A DNA stretch of 64,000 bases from Hyperoplus lanceolatus (GCA_026929865.2 CM049404.1:2358501-2422500), one strand, 5' to 3'. Counted from the first letter of the stretch, positions 23,460-34,288 are shown. Numbers and translations: made by a program. The notes: generated from the sequence alone by a model not told the origin.

Positions 23460-24330
23460 AGACTCTGCTTCTGTTCCACATAGCGAGTCTCAGAGCTATA
23501 CATTTGAACATATTTAGTGGGCTTTTTCAAAAAGCTCCAGCTCTTCCATACGTGCAGTAATCACAATTAAACAGTACTTGCTGGGTTGCCAAGGTGGTTG
23601 TCCGCAGGTTTGGGGGCTGCCTTTATTTAATATATTGTGTATTTTCTGATAACGAAGGTTTTTTTGTCCCAGAGAGCCTGCAATTCATATCAAATCAAAG
23701 ATGTCACTGACCAATGGGTCTACCATATTCAGTGTCAAAAACTTCTTGTCTGTTTTTGCTACACTTTGCCTGCTGTGGAAATGGACCAATTAAAAGAAGC
23801 TTTAGTGTCAAAAAGGTTCATTTAGTCTAACTTGGTAAATTAACTTGTATGTTCATGTAAACAGACTAGTATTCATTTGTTTGTTCCTTGACATGTTTCG
23901 ACTACTTCCTGCTGTCTTCTTCAGAAGTGTCAGCTGTTGCTGTGACGCTCGTTGTGTCAGCTGATGTTAAAGACTGCAGGAAGTAGTCGAAACATGTCAA
24001 GGTACAAACAAATGAATACTAGTCTGTTTACATGAACATACAAGTTAAGCTTCAGTGTCAATTAACCGTAAACCTTTGGGGTGGAAAAAGAGCGGAAGTG
24101 TGAGCCTTAACTTGGTCAGTGACATCTTTGATTTGATAGGATTCTCAGGCTCTCTGGGACAGAAAAAAAACGTGTTATTTTAAACTAAGAAATATTAAAT
24201 AAAAGGCAGCCCCCTGAACATACAGCCAACAACCTTGGCCACCCAAAAAGATGATTGCATGTAGGGAAGAGCTGGAGCTGTTTGAAAATGTCCACTCAAG
24301 ATTTTCAGATGAATGACTGAACGCAAACAG
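23460..24330. repeat. Large fold-back (inverted repeat) structure
   Basis: The core arms 23842-23912 and 23976-24046 are inverted copies, 70 of 71 bases matching, around a 63-base loop. Further arms lie outside: about 23530-23715 with 24110-24290 (ctccagctcttcc, gggggctgcctttat, tcccagagagcctg, aaagatgtcactgacca), lower in identity. The whole can fold into one long hairpin. No coding frame. The contrast between near-perfect inner arms and diverged outer arms suggests gene conversion or two events. Confidence 0.85.
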
Positions 24331-24772
24331 ATACTCTGATGAGGACATATTGCCATGTGCATTTGATGATTTCCCACAAAGTGCAATGTTTCAACATATT
24401 TTTAAAACAAAACTCATTTTCATATCATTGTTGAGAAAATATATTCATAATTGTTTTGGCTGTAAATAAACTATTTGAATATTTTTGTCTTTGAAGTCCA
24501 TCATTTAAGAACCTGGGAAAGTGTCTGACTACACAACAACAAAAGCAGAACAGTTCATCAAAATAATATTTTTTTTTAAGATACTTAGACACTTTACAAA
24601 AAAATTGCATTATGCACATACAATCAGTATGGAAAAGCATGTGAGATGTAATATTAATAATACTTATATAAATATATAGCCTATATATATAACATTATTA
24701 TAATTTAATAATACTTCAGTCTCTTATAATATTATTAGCGACTGAAGGCTATTTACTTTTTATACAGTCACA

Positions 24773-25812
24773 TAACAATGTTAAATCTAAACTTTTACAA
24801 AGCATCTCAGTCCTGGGTAAAGCAAAGCATATATTGGATCACAAATCATTGCATATTCTTTACTGCCCAATGATCTTACCTTATTTAAATTACTGTGTGG
24901 AGGTCTGGGGGACCACTTACAAAAGCTCACTGCAACCACTAGTCACACTTCAAAAACGAGCCATAAGAATAATCAATAAAGCTGGATATTATGATCACAC
25001 CAACCTCCTCTTTTTACATTCCCGCATCATAAAGTTCAAGGACCTGGTTGAATATCAAGTTACACAAATCATGTTCAAAGCTAGAAATAAACTGCTACCA
25101 GGTAACATTCAAAAACTTTTTTTTTGACAGAGAGGGGGGGTTACAATTTGAGGGAACAGTTAAACTTTAAGACACTGGCTGCACGCATGACTTTAAAATG
25201 TCATTGCATCTCAATTGGTGGTGTGAAACTGTGGAATGGTATGAGCACGGAGCTAAAGCAATGTCCAAACATGATTCAGTTCAAAAAAAAATTCAAAGCA
25301 ATGATTTTTAACAGGGATAAGGGAGAGATTTAAGACGGAAAGTATGTATGTGTGGATATGGATATGTGAGTTGTACAAATATGGAGATATGGACGTATGA
25401 ATTGTGTTGATGCATATGGTGGATGGATGTATTTTTGTATGGATGTATAGTGGATATTTCATTTCATTTTTCGTTTGATTTTTGTTTATCCTCAGGAGAC
25501 CAATTGAGGGGTGGCCCTCATTTGCAATGGTGTCGAGTATATATGGATATATGGATTGTATAAATATAAAAATAATAATAATAATATAAAAAATTATTAT
25601 AAAGTTATTGAGCTGTGGAAAAGGGGTTGGATCAAATAAGTTTATACTTCTTCCTACTCCTTTTCAGGCAGATCAATTCAATATGTTATTTGTTTATTGT
25701 TTGGGTTTTTTTGTTTATTTTTATTTGTGAAATCATTTGAACATATTTTTTATTGTATTTTCATGCTTTTAATTTGTCTTTTTTTGATATGTCTGAAATA
25801 AAATTTAATAAA
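24773..25812 (+). mobile_element. LINE fragment, reverse-transcriptase C-terminal end
   Basis: An open frame from about 24773 encodes SISVLGKAKHILDHKSLHIL, then PYLNYCVEVWG, LQKRAIRIIN and PGNIQKLFF. This is the conserved 'thumb/connection' end of jockey/L2/CR1-group reverse transcriptases. After a shift within a T-run near 25120 the frame continues (GGYNLREQLNFKTLAARMTL, VKLWNGMSTELKQC) to a stop at 25331-25333. The 3' region ends aataaaatttaataaaac. The copy is 5' truncated, lacking the catalytic domain. Bases 25462-25532 also occur at 61656-61735. Confidence 0.85.
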
Positions 25813-25857
25813 ACAATTGCATAGAAAACCGACGTGATAATGTTAAGTCTAGCAGTA

Positions 25858-26145
25858 ATCATACATGCTCACAGTTTCAATAAGCACTACTCATAGACTT
25901 TAAAAGAGGGGTACTACAACTGCTAATAGGGATGCTAAAGGAACACTAGAGCAGAGAGGTGTGTATCTCCTGCTCTGTCCGCAGCTGCGAGGGACTGCTG
26001 CGCGAGGACTCTGCCGCATGTCAGTGCTCTGGGAAGGGGGAGAGGCAGGGGAGGCACCCGCTGATCGCTTTTTTGAAGAAAACGTCGCCAGAGGTGTCTG
26101 AAAAGTCGGAAAGTATAGCCAACATCGCTAAGTAAGCAACAATGG
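25858..26145. repeat. Dispersed repeat D, copy B
   Basis: Matches 537-935 in the same orientation (ctcatagact, ctgctaatagggatgctaaa, gaggtgtgtatctcctgctc, gagggactgctgcg, catcgctaag). It lies inside the 4.1-kb element, just before its right inverted repeat. Confidence 0.7.
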
Positions 26146-26338
26146 GACTGAGCTGCGGGCTTGAATTAGTTCTGTAGCGTTACGCATGCGCACGAGCTGT
26201 AGGCGTTTTTGGCCGATATGGGCGTTTTTGGCAGATATGGGCGTGTTTGGCATGTTTGGCCGAGCTGCACTGGTAGGCGGAAGCGGCTGCATCTAGACCC
26301 TTCTCGAAATTACAGGTGTTTCTAACAACAATGTATGT

Positions 26339-26373
<35 letters not shown>

Positions 26374-26615
26374 CTCCCACTCACTGCCTTTAAACCACGA
26401 GCCCACCATTAAGAGACAAACCAACACAGAAAGACACACTATACTGTAGAGTTGTGGGATGTAGAATGTTGCTGCTGACATTCTCATTATCTGCATTTCT
26501 AGATCTGCACACATGCAGAGTGCAATAAAAACCCTTTGGAGTGCATGCTCTTTTGTCTGTTAACTTATTTTGTCACTTGCACATTCGTCTTTCTCAACCA
26601 CAGCTTGTCTCTTTG

Positions 26616-26694
<79 letters not shown>

Positions 26695-26819
26695 CTTGCA
26701 ACATTTTCACTCTCTCAGCTTCTACAACACACACACTCCCCCTTCCCTTTCCCTCCCGTCTCTAATCCCAGCAGCTGTTGGTCTTACTCACTATGCTCCC
26801 TGCTTCGGACAAAACCTCA

Positions 26820-26867
<48 letters not shown>

Positions 26868-26931
26868 AGAGAGAAAGAGAGAGACAGAGCGAGAGAGAGA
26901 GAGAGACACACACACACACACACACACACAT
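26339..26931. repeat. CA/TG/GA microsatellite cluster
   Basis: (AC)n at 26340-26371, (AC)n at 26619-26692, (TG)n at 26822-26864, (GA)n at about 26868-26906 and (AC)n at 26906-26931. The opposed AC and TG runs could pair. Confidence 0.95.
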
Positions 26932-26957
26932 TAGGCCACACATTTACACTTTTTTAA

Positions 26958-27491
26958 AGATCTCCTGTTATACTACTATTCTGGTCTTAATTTCTCATTA
27001 ATGACTCCTATAGAGCAACCTGACACGAATCACAGCACAAACAACTATGTAGATTTGCGTGAAGCTCTTCCTCTCATCTGGGCGATTTCACCATTCTCTA
27101 TCCACACTTGGCTTAGTTCTTCTCCGCCCCCCTCCTGCAAACCCCACTCCTTTATGATTGGTTACCTTCCGGAACACTTTCAGCGGCGCGTGGGCAGATT
27201 TGAGCAGGCAGATGGGGGCATGGCCGGAGCGTGCCTGAGCACGTTGCAGCATCACCATACATGGAAAATCTGGATTGATCAACGTAGATAAATCCGGAAA
27301 TTTGAACAAGTGAATCGCGACCGGCGTTCCTAGTGTTTAGCGCTCTGCACAGCCACCCCAGACGGTCAGCAGGGAATATGTCTAAATGCATGCAAGTCAT
27401 TATTTGACACTTAAGTATGTTTAAACATGACTATAAATCATTATAACAACGTTTATAGGTCATGAAAGTTGAAAAAGCATAATAGGGCCTC
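26958..27491. mobile_element. TTAA-target element, copy 2
   Basis: Ends agatctcctgttatac and, inverted, agaggccctattatgc, with TTTAA on both sides (26953-26957 and 27492-27496). It is 534 bases with no coding frame and lies inverted relative to copy 1 at 18163-19076. It carries the unoccupied site for the family S element. TTAA targets occur in Kolobok and piggyBac types; the family was not settled. Confidence 0.8.
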
Positions 27492-27545
27492 TTTAAGTAT
27501 TATATTATTTGAAGAGTGTTGTCTCTTATTAGCTTGATTATTACA

Positions 27546-29105
27546 TCATCATCATCATCATCTTCAACCGCTCATCCGAAATCGGCTCGCGGAGGCAGCA
27601 GCTTGAGCAGGGAACCCCAAACTTCTCTTTCCCGGGCCACCTCAACCAGCTCTGACTGGGGGATCCCGAGGCGTTCCCAGGCCAGCGTGGAAATATAATC
27701 TCTCCACCTAGTCCTGGGTCTTCCCCGAGGCCTCCTCCCAGCTGGACGCTCCTGGAACACCTCCCTAGGGAGGCGCCCTGGGGGCATCCTTACCAGATGC
27801 CCGAACCACCTCAACTGGCTCCTTTCAACGCAAAGGAGTAGCGGCTCTGCCCCGAGTTCCTCACGAATGACTGAGCTTCTCACCCTACTCTAAGGGAGCG
27901 CCAGCCACCCTCCTGAGAAAGCCCATTTCGGCCGCTTGTACCCGCGATCTCGTTCTTTCGGTCATTACCCAGCCTTCATGACCATAGGTGAGGGTAGGAA
28001 CAAAGATCGCCCGGTAGATCGAAAGCTTTGCCTTACGACTCAGCTCTCTTTTCGTCACAACAGTGCGGTAAAGCGAGTGCAAAACCGCCCCTGCGGCTCC
28101 GATTCTACGGCCAATCTCACGCTCCATTGTTCCCTCACTCGCAAACAAGACCCCGAGGTACTTGAACTCCTTCACTTGGGGTAAGGACTCATTCCCTACC
28201 TGTAATAGACAATCCATCGGTTTCCTGCTGAGCACCATGGCCTCCGATTTAGAGGTGCTGATCCTCATCCCAACCGCTTCACACTCGGCTGCAAACCGAT
28301 CCAATGAGAGCTGAAGGTCACAGGCCGATGATGCCATCAGAACCACATCATCCGCAAACAGCAGAGATGAGATCTTCAGACCACCAAACTGCAACCCCTC
28401 CCCACCACGACTACGCCTTGATATCCTGTCCATAAATATCACAAACAGGATTGGTGACAAAGCGCAGCCCTGGCGGAGGCCAACCCCCACCGGAAACGAG
28501 TCTGACTTACTACCGAGAACCCGTACACAGCTCTCGCTTTGAGCGTACAGAGATTGGATGGCCCTGAGAAGAGACACCCTCACCCCATACTCCCGCAGCA
28601 CCCCCCACAGTATCTCCCGGGGAACCCGGCATAAGCCTTCTCCAGATCTACAAAACACATGTAGACTGGATGAGCAAACTCCCAAGCTCCCTCTAGGATC
28701 CTTGCGAGAGTGAAGAGCCGGTCCGTTGTTCCACGGCCAGGACGGAATCCGCATTGTTCCTCTTCAGTCTGAGGTTCGACTATCGGGCGAACCCTCCTTT
28801 CCAGCACCTTGGAGTAGACTTTGCCGGGAAGGCTGAGAAGTGTGATACCCCGGTAGTTGGAACACACTCTCTGGTCCCCCTTTTTAAAAATAGGAACCAC
28901 CACCCCGGCTGCCACTCCTTCGGCACTGTACCCGACCTCCACGCAATGTTGAAGAGGCGTGTCATCCAGGACAGCCCTTCCACCCCTTGCTTTCCTTCTG
29001 GACGACTCATCAACCCCCGGGGCTTTGCCACTGTGGAGTTGTTTGACTACCTCAGTGACTTCCACCAGGGAAATTGACGATGATCCCCCATCAGCCTCCA
29101 GCCTC
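27546..29105 (-). mobile_element. Rex3 (RTE-type LINE), 5'-truncated copy
   Basis: A minus-strand non-LTR retrotransposon of 1,560 bases, flanked by the perfect 13-bp direct repeat CTTGATTATTACA (27533-27545 and 29106-29118). It ends in a (GAT)n tail at 27546-27563, a usual 3' end for this family. The start of the element is missing, as expected from incomplete reverse transcription. Sites resembling the published Rex3 PCR primers, as I remember them, are present near 28455 and 28905. Confidence 0.9.
27572..29065 (-). pseudogene. Rex3 reverse transcriptase, broken
   Basis: Pieces of the reverse transcriptase in order are KQLHSGKAPGVDE, FKKGDQRVCSNYRGITLLSL, EEEQCGFRPGRGTTDRLFTL, VYMCFVDLEKAY, GLRQGCALSPILFVIFMDRI and the catalytic LLFADDVVLM (FADD at 28347-28358). 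Then come EFKYLGVLF, ERSQLRWFGHLVRMPPGRLP and the C-terminal RPRGRPRTRWRDYISTLAWE ending ADFG. This would copy the element's RNA at the target site. At least three frame changes are visible: near 28950, near 28625 (after DLEKAY) and near 27885 (bases missing around the APLE codons). The N-terminal endonuclease is absent through 5' truncation. Confidence 0.9.
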
Positions 29106-29314
29106 CTTGATTATTACAATATACGTATATATTGTTATAATTGTTGCTTTGTGTTTGATTATTGCTATTGTTGTTGAATTTGTATATTTTAATTTCAAGT
29201 GAGACATTGACACAAGTGTTTTTGTTACATTCATGCCAATGAAGCTAATTGAATTGAAATTGATTAGAGAGAAAGAGAGAGAGAGAGAGGCAGTTACTGG
29301 CATGGAAATCTGGA

Positions 29315-29513
29315 CTGCGTTCCAATACCCATACCTCTGTACTATTTAGTGTTCCAGAAAAAGATTTAGGAAGTCCCATAATACATGCAGGTCAAATGCA
29401 GTATGCCAAGAAATATCAGGATGTCCTAATTCATCCAATTACATTTGCAGTAAGAACACCCGCATAGTTCAGTGTGTAGTATAGGGAAAACAGTATGCGA
29501 TTTGGAACTCATG
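29315..29513. mobile_element. MITE family M, copy A
   Basis: Left end CTGCGTTCCAATACCCATAC and inverted right end CATGAGTTCCAAATCGCATA; 199 bases. The inner word actatttagtgttccagaaa is shared, inverted, with copies B and C. Confidence 0.6.
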
Positions 29514-29898
29514 GCTGGATTGTGAATAAAGGAGTGAGATATGAATGAGAGGTGGAAGAGAAAAATCCCCCTTTCAGTTTCCGCCGAGAGAGAGAGAGAG
29601 AGAGTGCCCCCGTCTTCCCCTTGGTCCTCTAACCCATTGTGTTCCCTCTCTTCACCTCCTTCCTCCGTCCATCCATCCCCACATCCTCTGCGAGTCCAAC
29701 CCTCCGCATTCGGATATCGCAAATCTATCAGCCACACATCTGGCCTTCATGGTGAATGTCAAGCGGAGAGTCGGACGTGTCGCAAAATAATAGCTAAATA
29801 TAAAACAAGGGATGTGGCTTTGGACAGGGTTCATTTCTTCCGTGTTCTGATTTAACAGTCTGATAAATCCGCCATGTTTCCAGATTAAGATACAGTCC

Positions 29899-30147
29899 CT
29901 GTGTTCCAAATCACATACTTTTTCTTTTTACTACACTACATACTAAAGTGCAGAAGAGTTTTAGGACCGCAGGAGAGGAAAAAAATCAGATAAGGAAGAT
30001 TTTTTTTCATTATGTCGAGAAATGTCAAGAGTAAAGACGAATACTCCAAAATGCTATTGGAGTTAGTGGGACATTTATGTATTTTCAGCATACTACAATT
30101 GACGTGCATCCTAAGCCTTTTTCTGGCATACTAAATAGTAGGGAAGT
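29899..30147. mobile_element. MITE family M, copy B, truncated
   Basis: Starts CTGTGTTCCAAATCACATAC, runs through cgagaaatgtcaagag and tttttctggcatactaaata, then stops after agtagggaagt where copy C continues to its end. Left 200 bases match copy C closely. Confidence 0.7.
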
Positions 30148-31273
30148 TAACATCTCCTTCCCCTTTTTCTTTCTCTTCTCTGATACATTTAAATTCTTTT
30201 TGGCCTCCCAAAAACACAATGTTTTTATTCAGCTTTGTTTTTTGCTTAGACGATTTATTAATTATTATAAAACGGGTGGCTAAAATCAAGCGATCTGATT
30301 GGTTCCTAATTGGTTGTATAATTGGCATATACATAACTGCTATGACTTTCAATCAGTTTGCAGAGTTCCATATCACTTTGCGACTGATCAAGTAACGGCC
30401 GGTATTTTTTGAAACAAATGTATATATGCAAAAAAGGAGGCGCAGTCTTTGGCTGTGGAGGGTCGGGAGGATTTAAAAACACTCTCCGATGGAAACAAGA
30501 ACAAACTTCAGTCAGTTTGGTGTCCCGTCATCGACGTTGGTCTCCGGTGAGGCTTCACTATGGAGGAGCAGAGGCCACGGCTGTCCCGGAGGCTTTACTA
30601 TGGAGGAGCGGAGGCCACGGCTATCCCGGAGGCTTTACTATGGAGGAGCGGAGGCCACGGCTGTCCCGCATAAAAGACCAAAACAAACGGCCCGCAGAGC
30701 GACTAAAGATGAAGAGGACAAACTCTGAATAGAACCAAACTTAAAATAATGCTTCTGTACAGACAATGTGTAGCAATAGACTTTCCAACCATCTCAAAAT
30801 AGCGCTTCACCAACATGTTGAATGAAGTCTATGCCACTGTTTGACACAAAGGAGTAACTGGTCTCAGGACAGCGACCAAGGCAAGTTGATGAAACTAATG
30901 ATAGGTCAGACACACGGTGAAGTTAAATGCTTGTTGTTGTGTCGGTGGCTACGGCCTATAGGCTAGCGTGTGAACTTCCTCAATACATTGCTGGTGTCCG
31001 CAGCTCTCCTAGCATTTTCTCCAAAGGAACACTACAGGACGCTGCATAGCAGCCGCGGTGCATTTTGCTGGCAGTCAGGAGGAATATACTTTTCATTGAT
31101 TAACTGATTTTTTTAATTAAAAATAACATTTACATGGTAGCGTGTCTATGACTTTCATTTTTGACAATTTCCCTTTACAATATGTCCTTCAAGTCCCCTC
31201 ACTTTATGCAATGCCTTTCAACCCTTGCTATTGGGCCTAACAATCCTTTCTCCAGTGCATAGTGTTACTCTCC
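30148..31273. other. Unassigned DNA with a 40-bp tandem repeat
   Basis: Apart from the tandem repeat at 30551-30669 no feature is recognised. The two frames at 30409-30732 run through this repeat and change reading each unit, so they are probably not genes. Confidence 0.35.
30551..30669 (+). repeat. 40-bp tandem repeat, about three units
   Basis: Units begin ggcttcactatggaggagca, ggctttactatggaggagcg and ggctttactatggaggagcg at 30551, 30591 and 30631, differing at a few bases. The unit length is not a multiple of three. Confidence 0.95.
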
Positions 31274-31499
31274 CTGTGTTCCAAATCACATACTTTTTCT
31301 TTTTACTGCACTACATACTAAAGTACAGAAGAGTTTTAGGGCTACAGGAGAGAGAAAAAATCAGTAAAGGAAGTTTTTTTTTCACTATATCGAGAAATGT
31401 CAAGAATAAATACGAATACTCAATACAATACAAAATGGGACATCCTAAATCTTTTTCTGGCATACTAAATAGTAGGGAAGTATGGGGATTGGAACGCAG
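31274..31499. mobile_element. MITE family M, copy C, both ends
   Basis: Ends CTGTGTTCCAAATCACATAC and, inverted, CTGCGTTCCAATCCCCATAC; 226 bases. No certain target duplication is visible. Internal words match copy B (gcactacatactaaagt, cgagaaatgtcaagaa). Confidence 0.75.
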
Positions 31500-31827
31500 G
31501 GAAGATTTGAGACCCCGAATCCACACATGCACCAACTCCAGTCACTATTTTAGCCACCTAGTTTAAGTCTATGGGCTGAGCTCCATAGTGTCGCCAACAA
31601 CTTTGATTCCAGCCAAAAACTTCTATTCACCCCCAGGTATCTGCTAATAAAAACGGCCCACAGAATGCCTACCAGACTCAGAGTGTCATTGTATAATTTT
31701 CCTTTACGGAATTAAATCACACACAGGTGCTGCCACATAACCCGGTGTCATTTTAATAGACTAAATCCAAAGTGCATGTCATATCCAGATGTTAAATCCC
31801 ACATGGTATCAAACACTAGACCCTAAA

Positions 31828-31828
<1 letters not shown>

Positions 31829-31865
<37 letters not shown>

Positions 31866-31940
31866 CACACACAAACCAAAGCAGCAGCACACACTCTGCG
31901 GATATGGCACACATGCAATGCAGTTAAGATCCACCCATAG

Positions 31941-32015
<75 letters not shown>

Positions 32016-32016
32016 A
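31829..32016. repeat. (CA)n - unique core - (GT)n block, locus 1
   Basis: (CA)n at 31830-31863, a core at 31895-31940 (tctgcggatatggcacacat on), then (GT)n at 31942-32014 followed by cacctgtatgcagacaac. The same parts occur at 45344-45564, but there the core is inverted. Confidence 0.9.
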
Positions 32017-32059
32017 CCTGTATGCAGACAACAGGCTCCTTCACTGTGGCCCGCATGGA

Positions 32060-32739
32060 AGGTAGATGAGAGTATCTGAGTCAGGGTTGCCGCGGATCTC
32101 GAAATGTCTTAAAAGTAATTAAATTTAGGTTTTGATATTCAAGGTCTTAGATGTCTTAAAAAGTCTGGAATTGTTTGAGGGGAGGCATTTGAACGGGGCA
32201 GAATGAATGAGCTTGCCTTATTTCTTTTCTTTCTATTTTTCTAGTTTAATTGTTAGATTTTTATGTTTTATTCTTTCCGTGTTTTATCCTTCAACGATAA
32301 TCCGGCAAGTCCGACACCTACTCTAGAGGCAGTATGGCCGTGTGTGGCTGGCTACCGCATTTAAACGTAGAAGAAGAATATGTGTTCCCTGCTTCCGAGT
32401 TTGAAGTCGGTCACGGTAAAGCAAAAAAGGAGAGAACGACGCAGGAAAATGGTTTTTCCTCTCAAGGGTTGAGACAAGTGGAAGTCTCCATATATGGGCC
32501 CTACATACTGTATATTGCTGATTACATTTGAAAAAGAATGAATCGTGATTTAATTTTGAGTGGTGATGTCAGATTCTTGAGAATCTCATGCAGCCAGCCG
32601 CAGGTGTGAGGTCTGACAAAAAGTCTTACCATGATGCTGTGCGCTCAGCAAAACGTGTCATAATTGCACAAGTGTGAGCCAGACTTGGCCTCACCAAACG
32701 AGGCTAATGATTCCACTATATCTTTTGCTGTGCGATGGT
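32060..32739. other. Unassigned repeat-like DNA
   Basis: Contains aaaagtaattaaatttaggt and tcttagatgtcttaaaaagt, words I associate with a common fish repeat. The 65-residue frame at 32334-32531 has no family signature. Confidence 0.35.
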
Positions 32740-32748
32740 ACTCCATGG

Positions 32749-33198
32749 TAGCCTGACTCTGGCCCCGCCTACCTACTTCCGCTCAAATTGAATTTTCCCT
32801 TCAGTAGTCAGTCTGGGGCTGCGGTGTATTCATGGGTTCCTGCTCGAACAGATTTCTGCTGATCCAATCAGCGAACAGAGGGAATATCTGAGAACGATGA
32901 CGTTGAGGTTGTGCGCCAGTTTCAGTTGTAGTCACAGGAAGACAATGAATGAGGATACGAGAGAAGCTCTTCAGTCTGTTGTGGCAACGCTGCCGAATAT
33001 CGATAAATTAAAGCTGGAGCAAGAACAAGCTTTGCTGAGTTTTGTTGGTTCCCAGATCCAGAGTGGCACTGGGAAGATCCAATCATTTTAAACCTCAACA
33101 GACACCCACCTCCAAGTGAGTGAACGTTTGTCAATAGAGCAGTTCCAGACCTTCTGTACACATGCAATGAAGTACAATGGTCTGGTAGGACCAGGTTA
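32749..33198 (+). mobile_element. Small transposon X1 with helicase-like start
   Basis: Ends TAGCCTGACTC and ACCAGGTTA (inverted TAACCTGGT). It is flanked by ACTCCATGG (32740-32748 and 33199-33207), extendable to 11 bases if TA is counted. At 45.6 kb the same flank occurs uninterrupted (gatggttctccatgggaaag). A related, diverged copy is at 35679-36041. Carries the short frame at 32945. Confidence 0.8.
32945..33091 (+). CDS. RecQ-helicase-like N-terminal fragment
   Basis: The 48-residue frame starts MNEDTREALQSVVATL and includes KLKLEQEQALLSFVG. This looks like the Q-motif region (motif 0) just before the ATP-binding loop in RecQ-like helicases, of which fish have many repeat-borne copies. 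The frame then leaves the family (SQIQSGTG) and stops at 33091, before any Walker A motif. It therefore cannot be an active helicase. The resemblance is from memory and short. The start at 32945 was chosen because the upstream ATG at 32897 gives unrelated residues. Confidence 0.4.
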   Translation: MNEDTREALQSVVATLPNIDKLKLEQEQALLSFVGSQIQSGTGKIQSF

Positions 33199-33408
33199 AC
33201 TCCATGGTAAAGCAGCTGGAGAGTGGCCCACACTGTGTCTGTGCACATGGCAGCCCAAATGCAATGACTCAAATGATCAATTTTCTTCAAGGGGACTTGA
33301 GGCTGGTCCACACTTTATTACCACTGGTCAGTCAGGTCTTAGACATTCTGAGTGAATAATGTGTTACCTCATGATGATATACAGTAGATATATATTTAAC
33401 TTTTTTAT

Positions 33409-33584
33409 TTTTTATTTAAAGATTACTTTTTGGCATTTTCAAGCTTTATTAGGCAGTACAGAGTACACTACAGAGGATGACCTGCAGTAAAGGTCCACTG
33501 GTCGGATTTGAACCTGTGACCACTGCAACAAAGGCCGGAGCCAATATGGTAAGCGCTCTATCCACTACGCCACCGCAGCGTGCC
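33409..33584 (-). mobile_element. tRNA-derived SINE with target duplication
   Basis: On the minus strand: ggcacgctgcggtggcgtag, with A box gtggcgtagtggatagagc and B box ggttcaaatcc, then a tail ending aaaaagtaatc and A-rich DNA. Direct repeats atatatttaactttttat lie at 33390-33408 (one extra T) and 33585-33602. Confidence 0.9.
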
Positions 33585-33602
33585 ATATATTTAACTTTTT
33601 AT

Positions 33603-34288
33603 GTGAATGTAAAATAGTGTCAGTATCAGTCCATTTCATCAACCCTTTGTGAACATGTTTAGTATTTTCCTATGGGCCAGAGGAGCATTTGGAGTAAAAT
33701 ATTTAAGTTATTTCAGTCTGCTCTGTAACTTTGTGGCTGTTATAAACAGTTGTAAAGTACTGGACAGAGGGAGCTGTCTACACTGCCTCCATCAAGCTTG
33801 TGTACTTCACTGGCAGCACCATGTACACACAGATGTTTGGATGAAAGCACACTTTATTTGCGTTAAAGTTAGGCTGAAACAACATGCTAAACCCACTGAA
33901 ATATGACTGTTTATTCAGGCTGTGCACTCCTAACCCTGCGCTGCTGTTAGGGACTGATTCATATCGGATTTGATCGTATTCATACAGTATTGTTGTGCCC
34001 AACTGCTTTACAAATATACCATAGTGGCCCTGTTGCATGGCCCGTTTCAGTCTAGGTTTGTGAATGTTAATGTTTTCTGAGAGACGGCTTTGTCTATACG
34101 TGATGTCATCAAGAAGTCAATCCTGGATACGCCTCATAAGAAATATATGAATGACTGTATGGCAGCTTTGTTACCATGGCGCCACACCAGCACCCATGGG
34201 TGATTTGGACACATCCTGTGCTTCATAACTCACACTGTCAGTCAATCATTTCTTGATGACCTTATACTGTATGTGCAATAGGTTCAGA

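Larger units (their letters stand above)
22176..26305. mobile_element. 4.1-kb element with long inverted repeats, subterminal tandem motifs
   Basis: About 110 bases at each end are inverted copies, starting at ggtctagatgcagccgct. They include a string of ~19-base motifs of the form gccaaacacgcccatat, probable transposase-binding repeats. The direct repeat GAAATTAC lies outside (22168-22175 and 26306-26313). With these limits the outermost six bases are not inverted copies, so the true end is uncertain. Inside are a fold-back (23460-24330), a LINE fragment (24773-25812) and repeat D copy B. A possible exon runs to 22581, with donor GTAAGT next and an open frame reading QELRLQREYGLQQSAG. No family is recognised. 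Confidence 0.75.

Noticed and set aside
23889-23925. Hammerhead ribozyme on the minus strand (ctgaaga ... gtcgaaac)
   Set aside because: The conserved core is nearly there, but stem II is only three pairs with an extra base, and stems I and III are not convincing.
30409-30732. 107- and 79-codon frames over the 40-bp tandem repeat
   Set aside because: Unit length is not a multiple of three, and the peptide changes frame at each unit; no family match.
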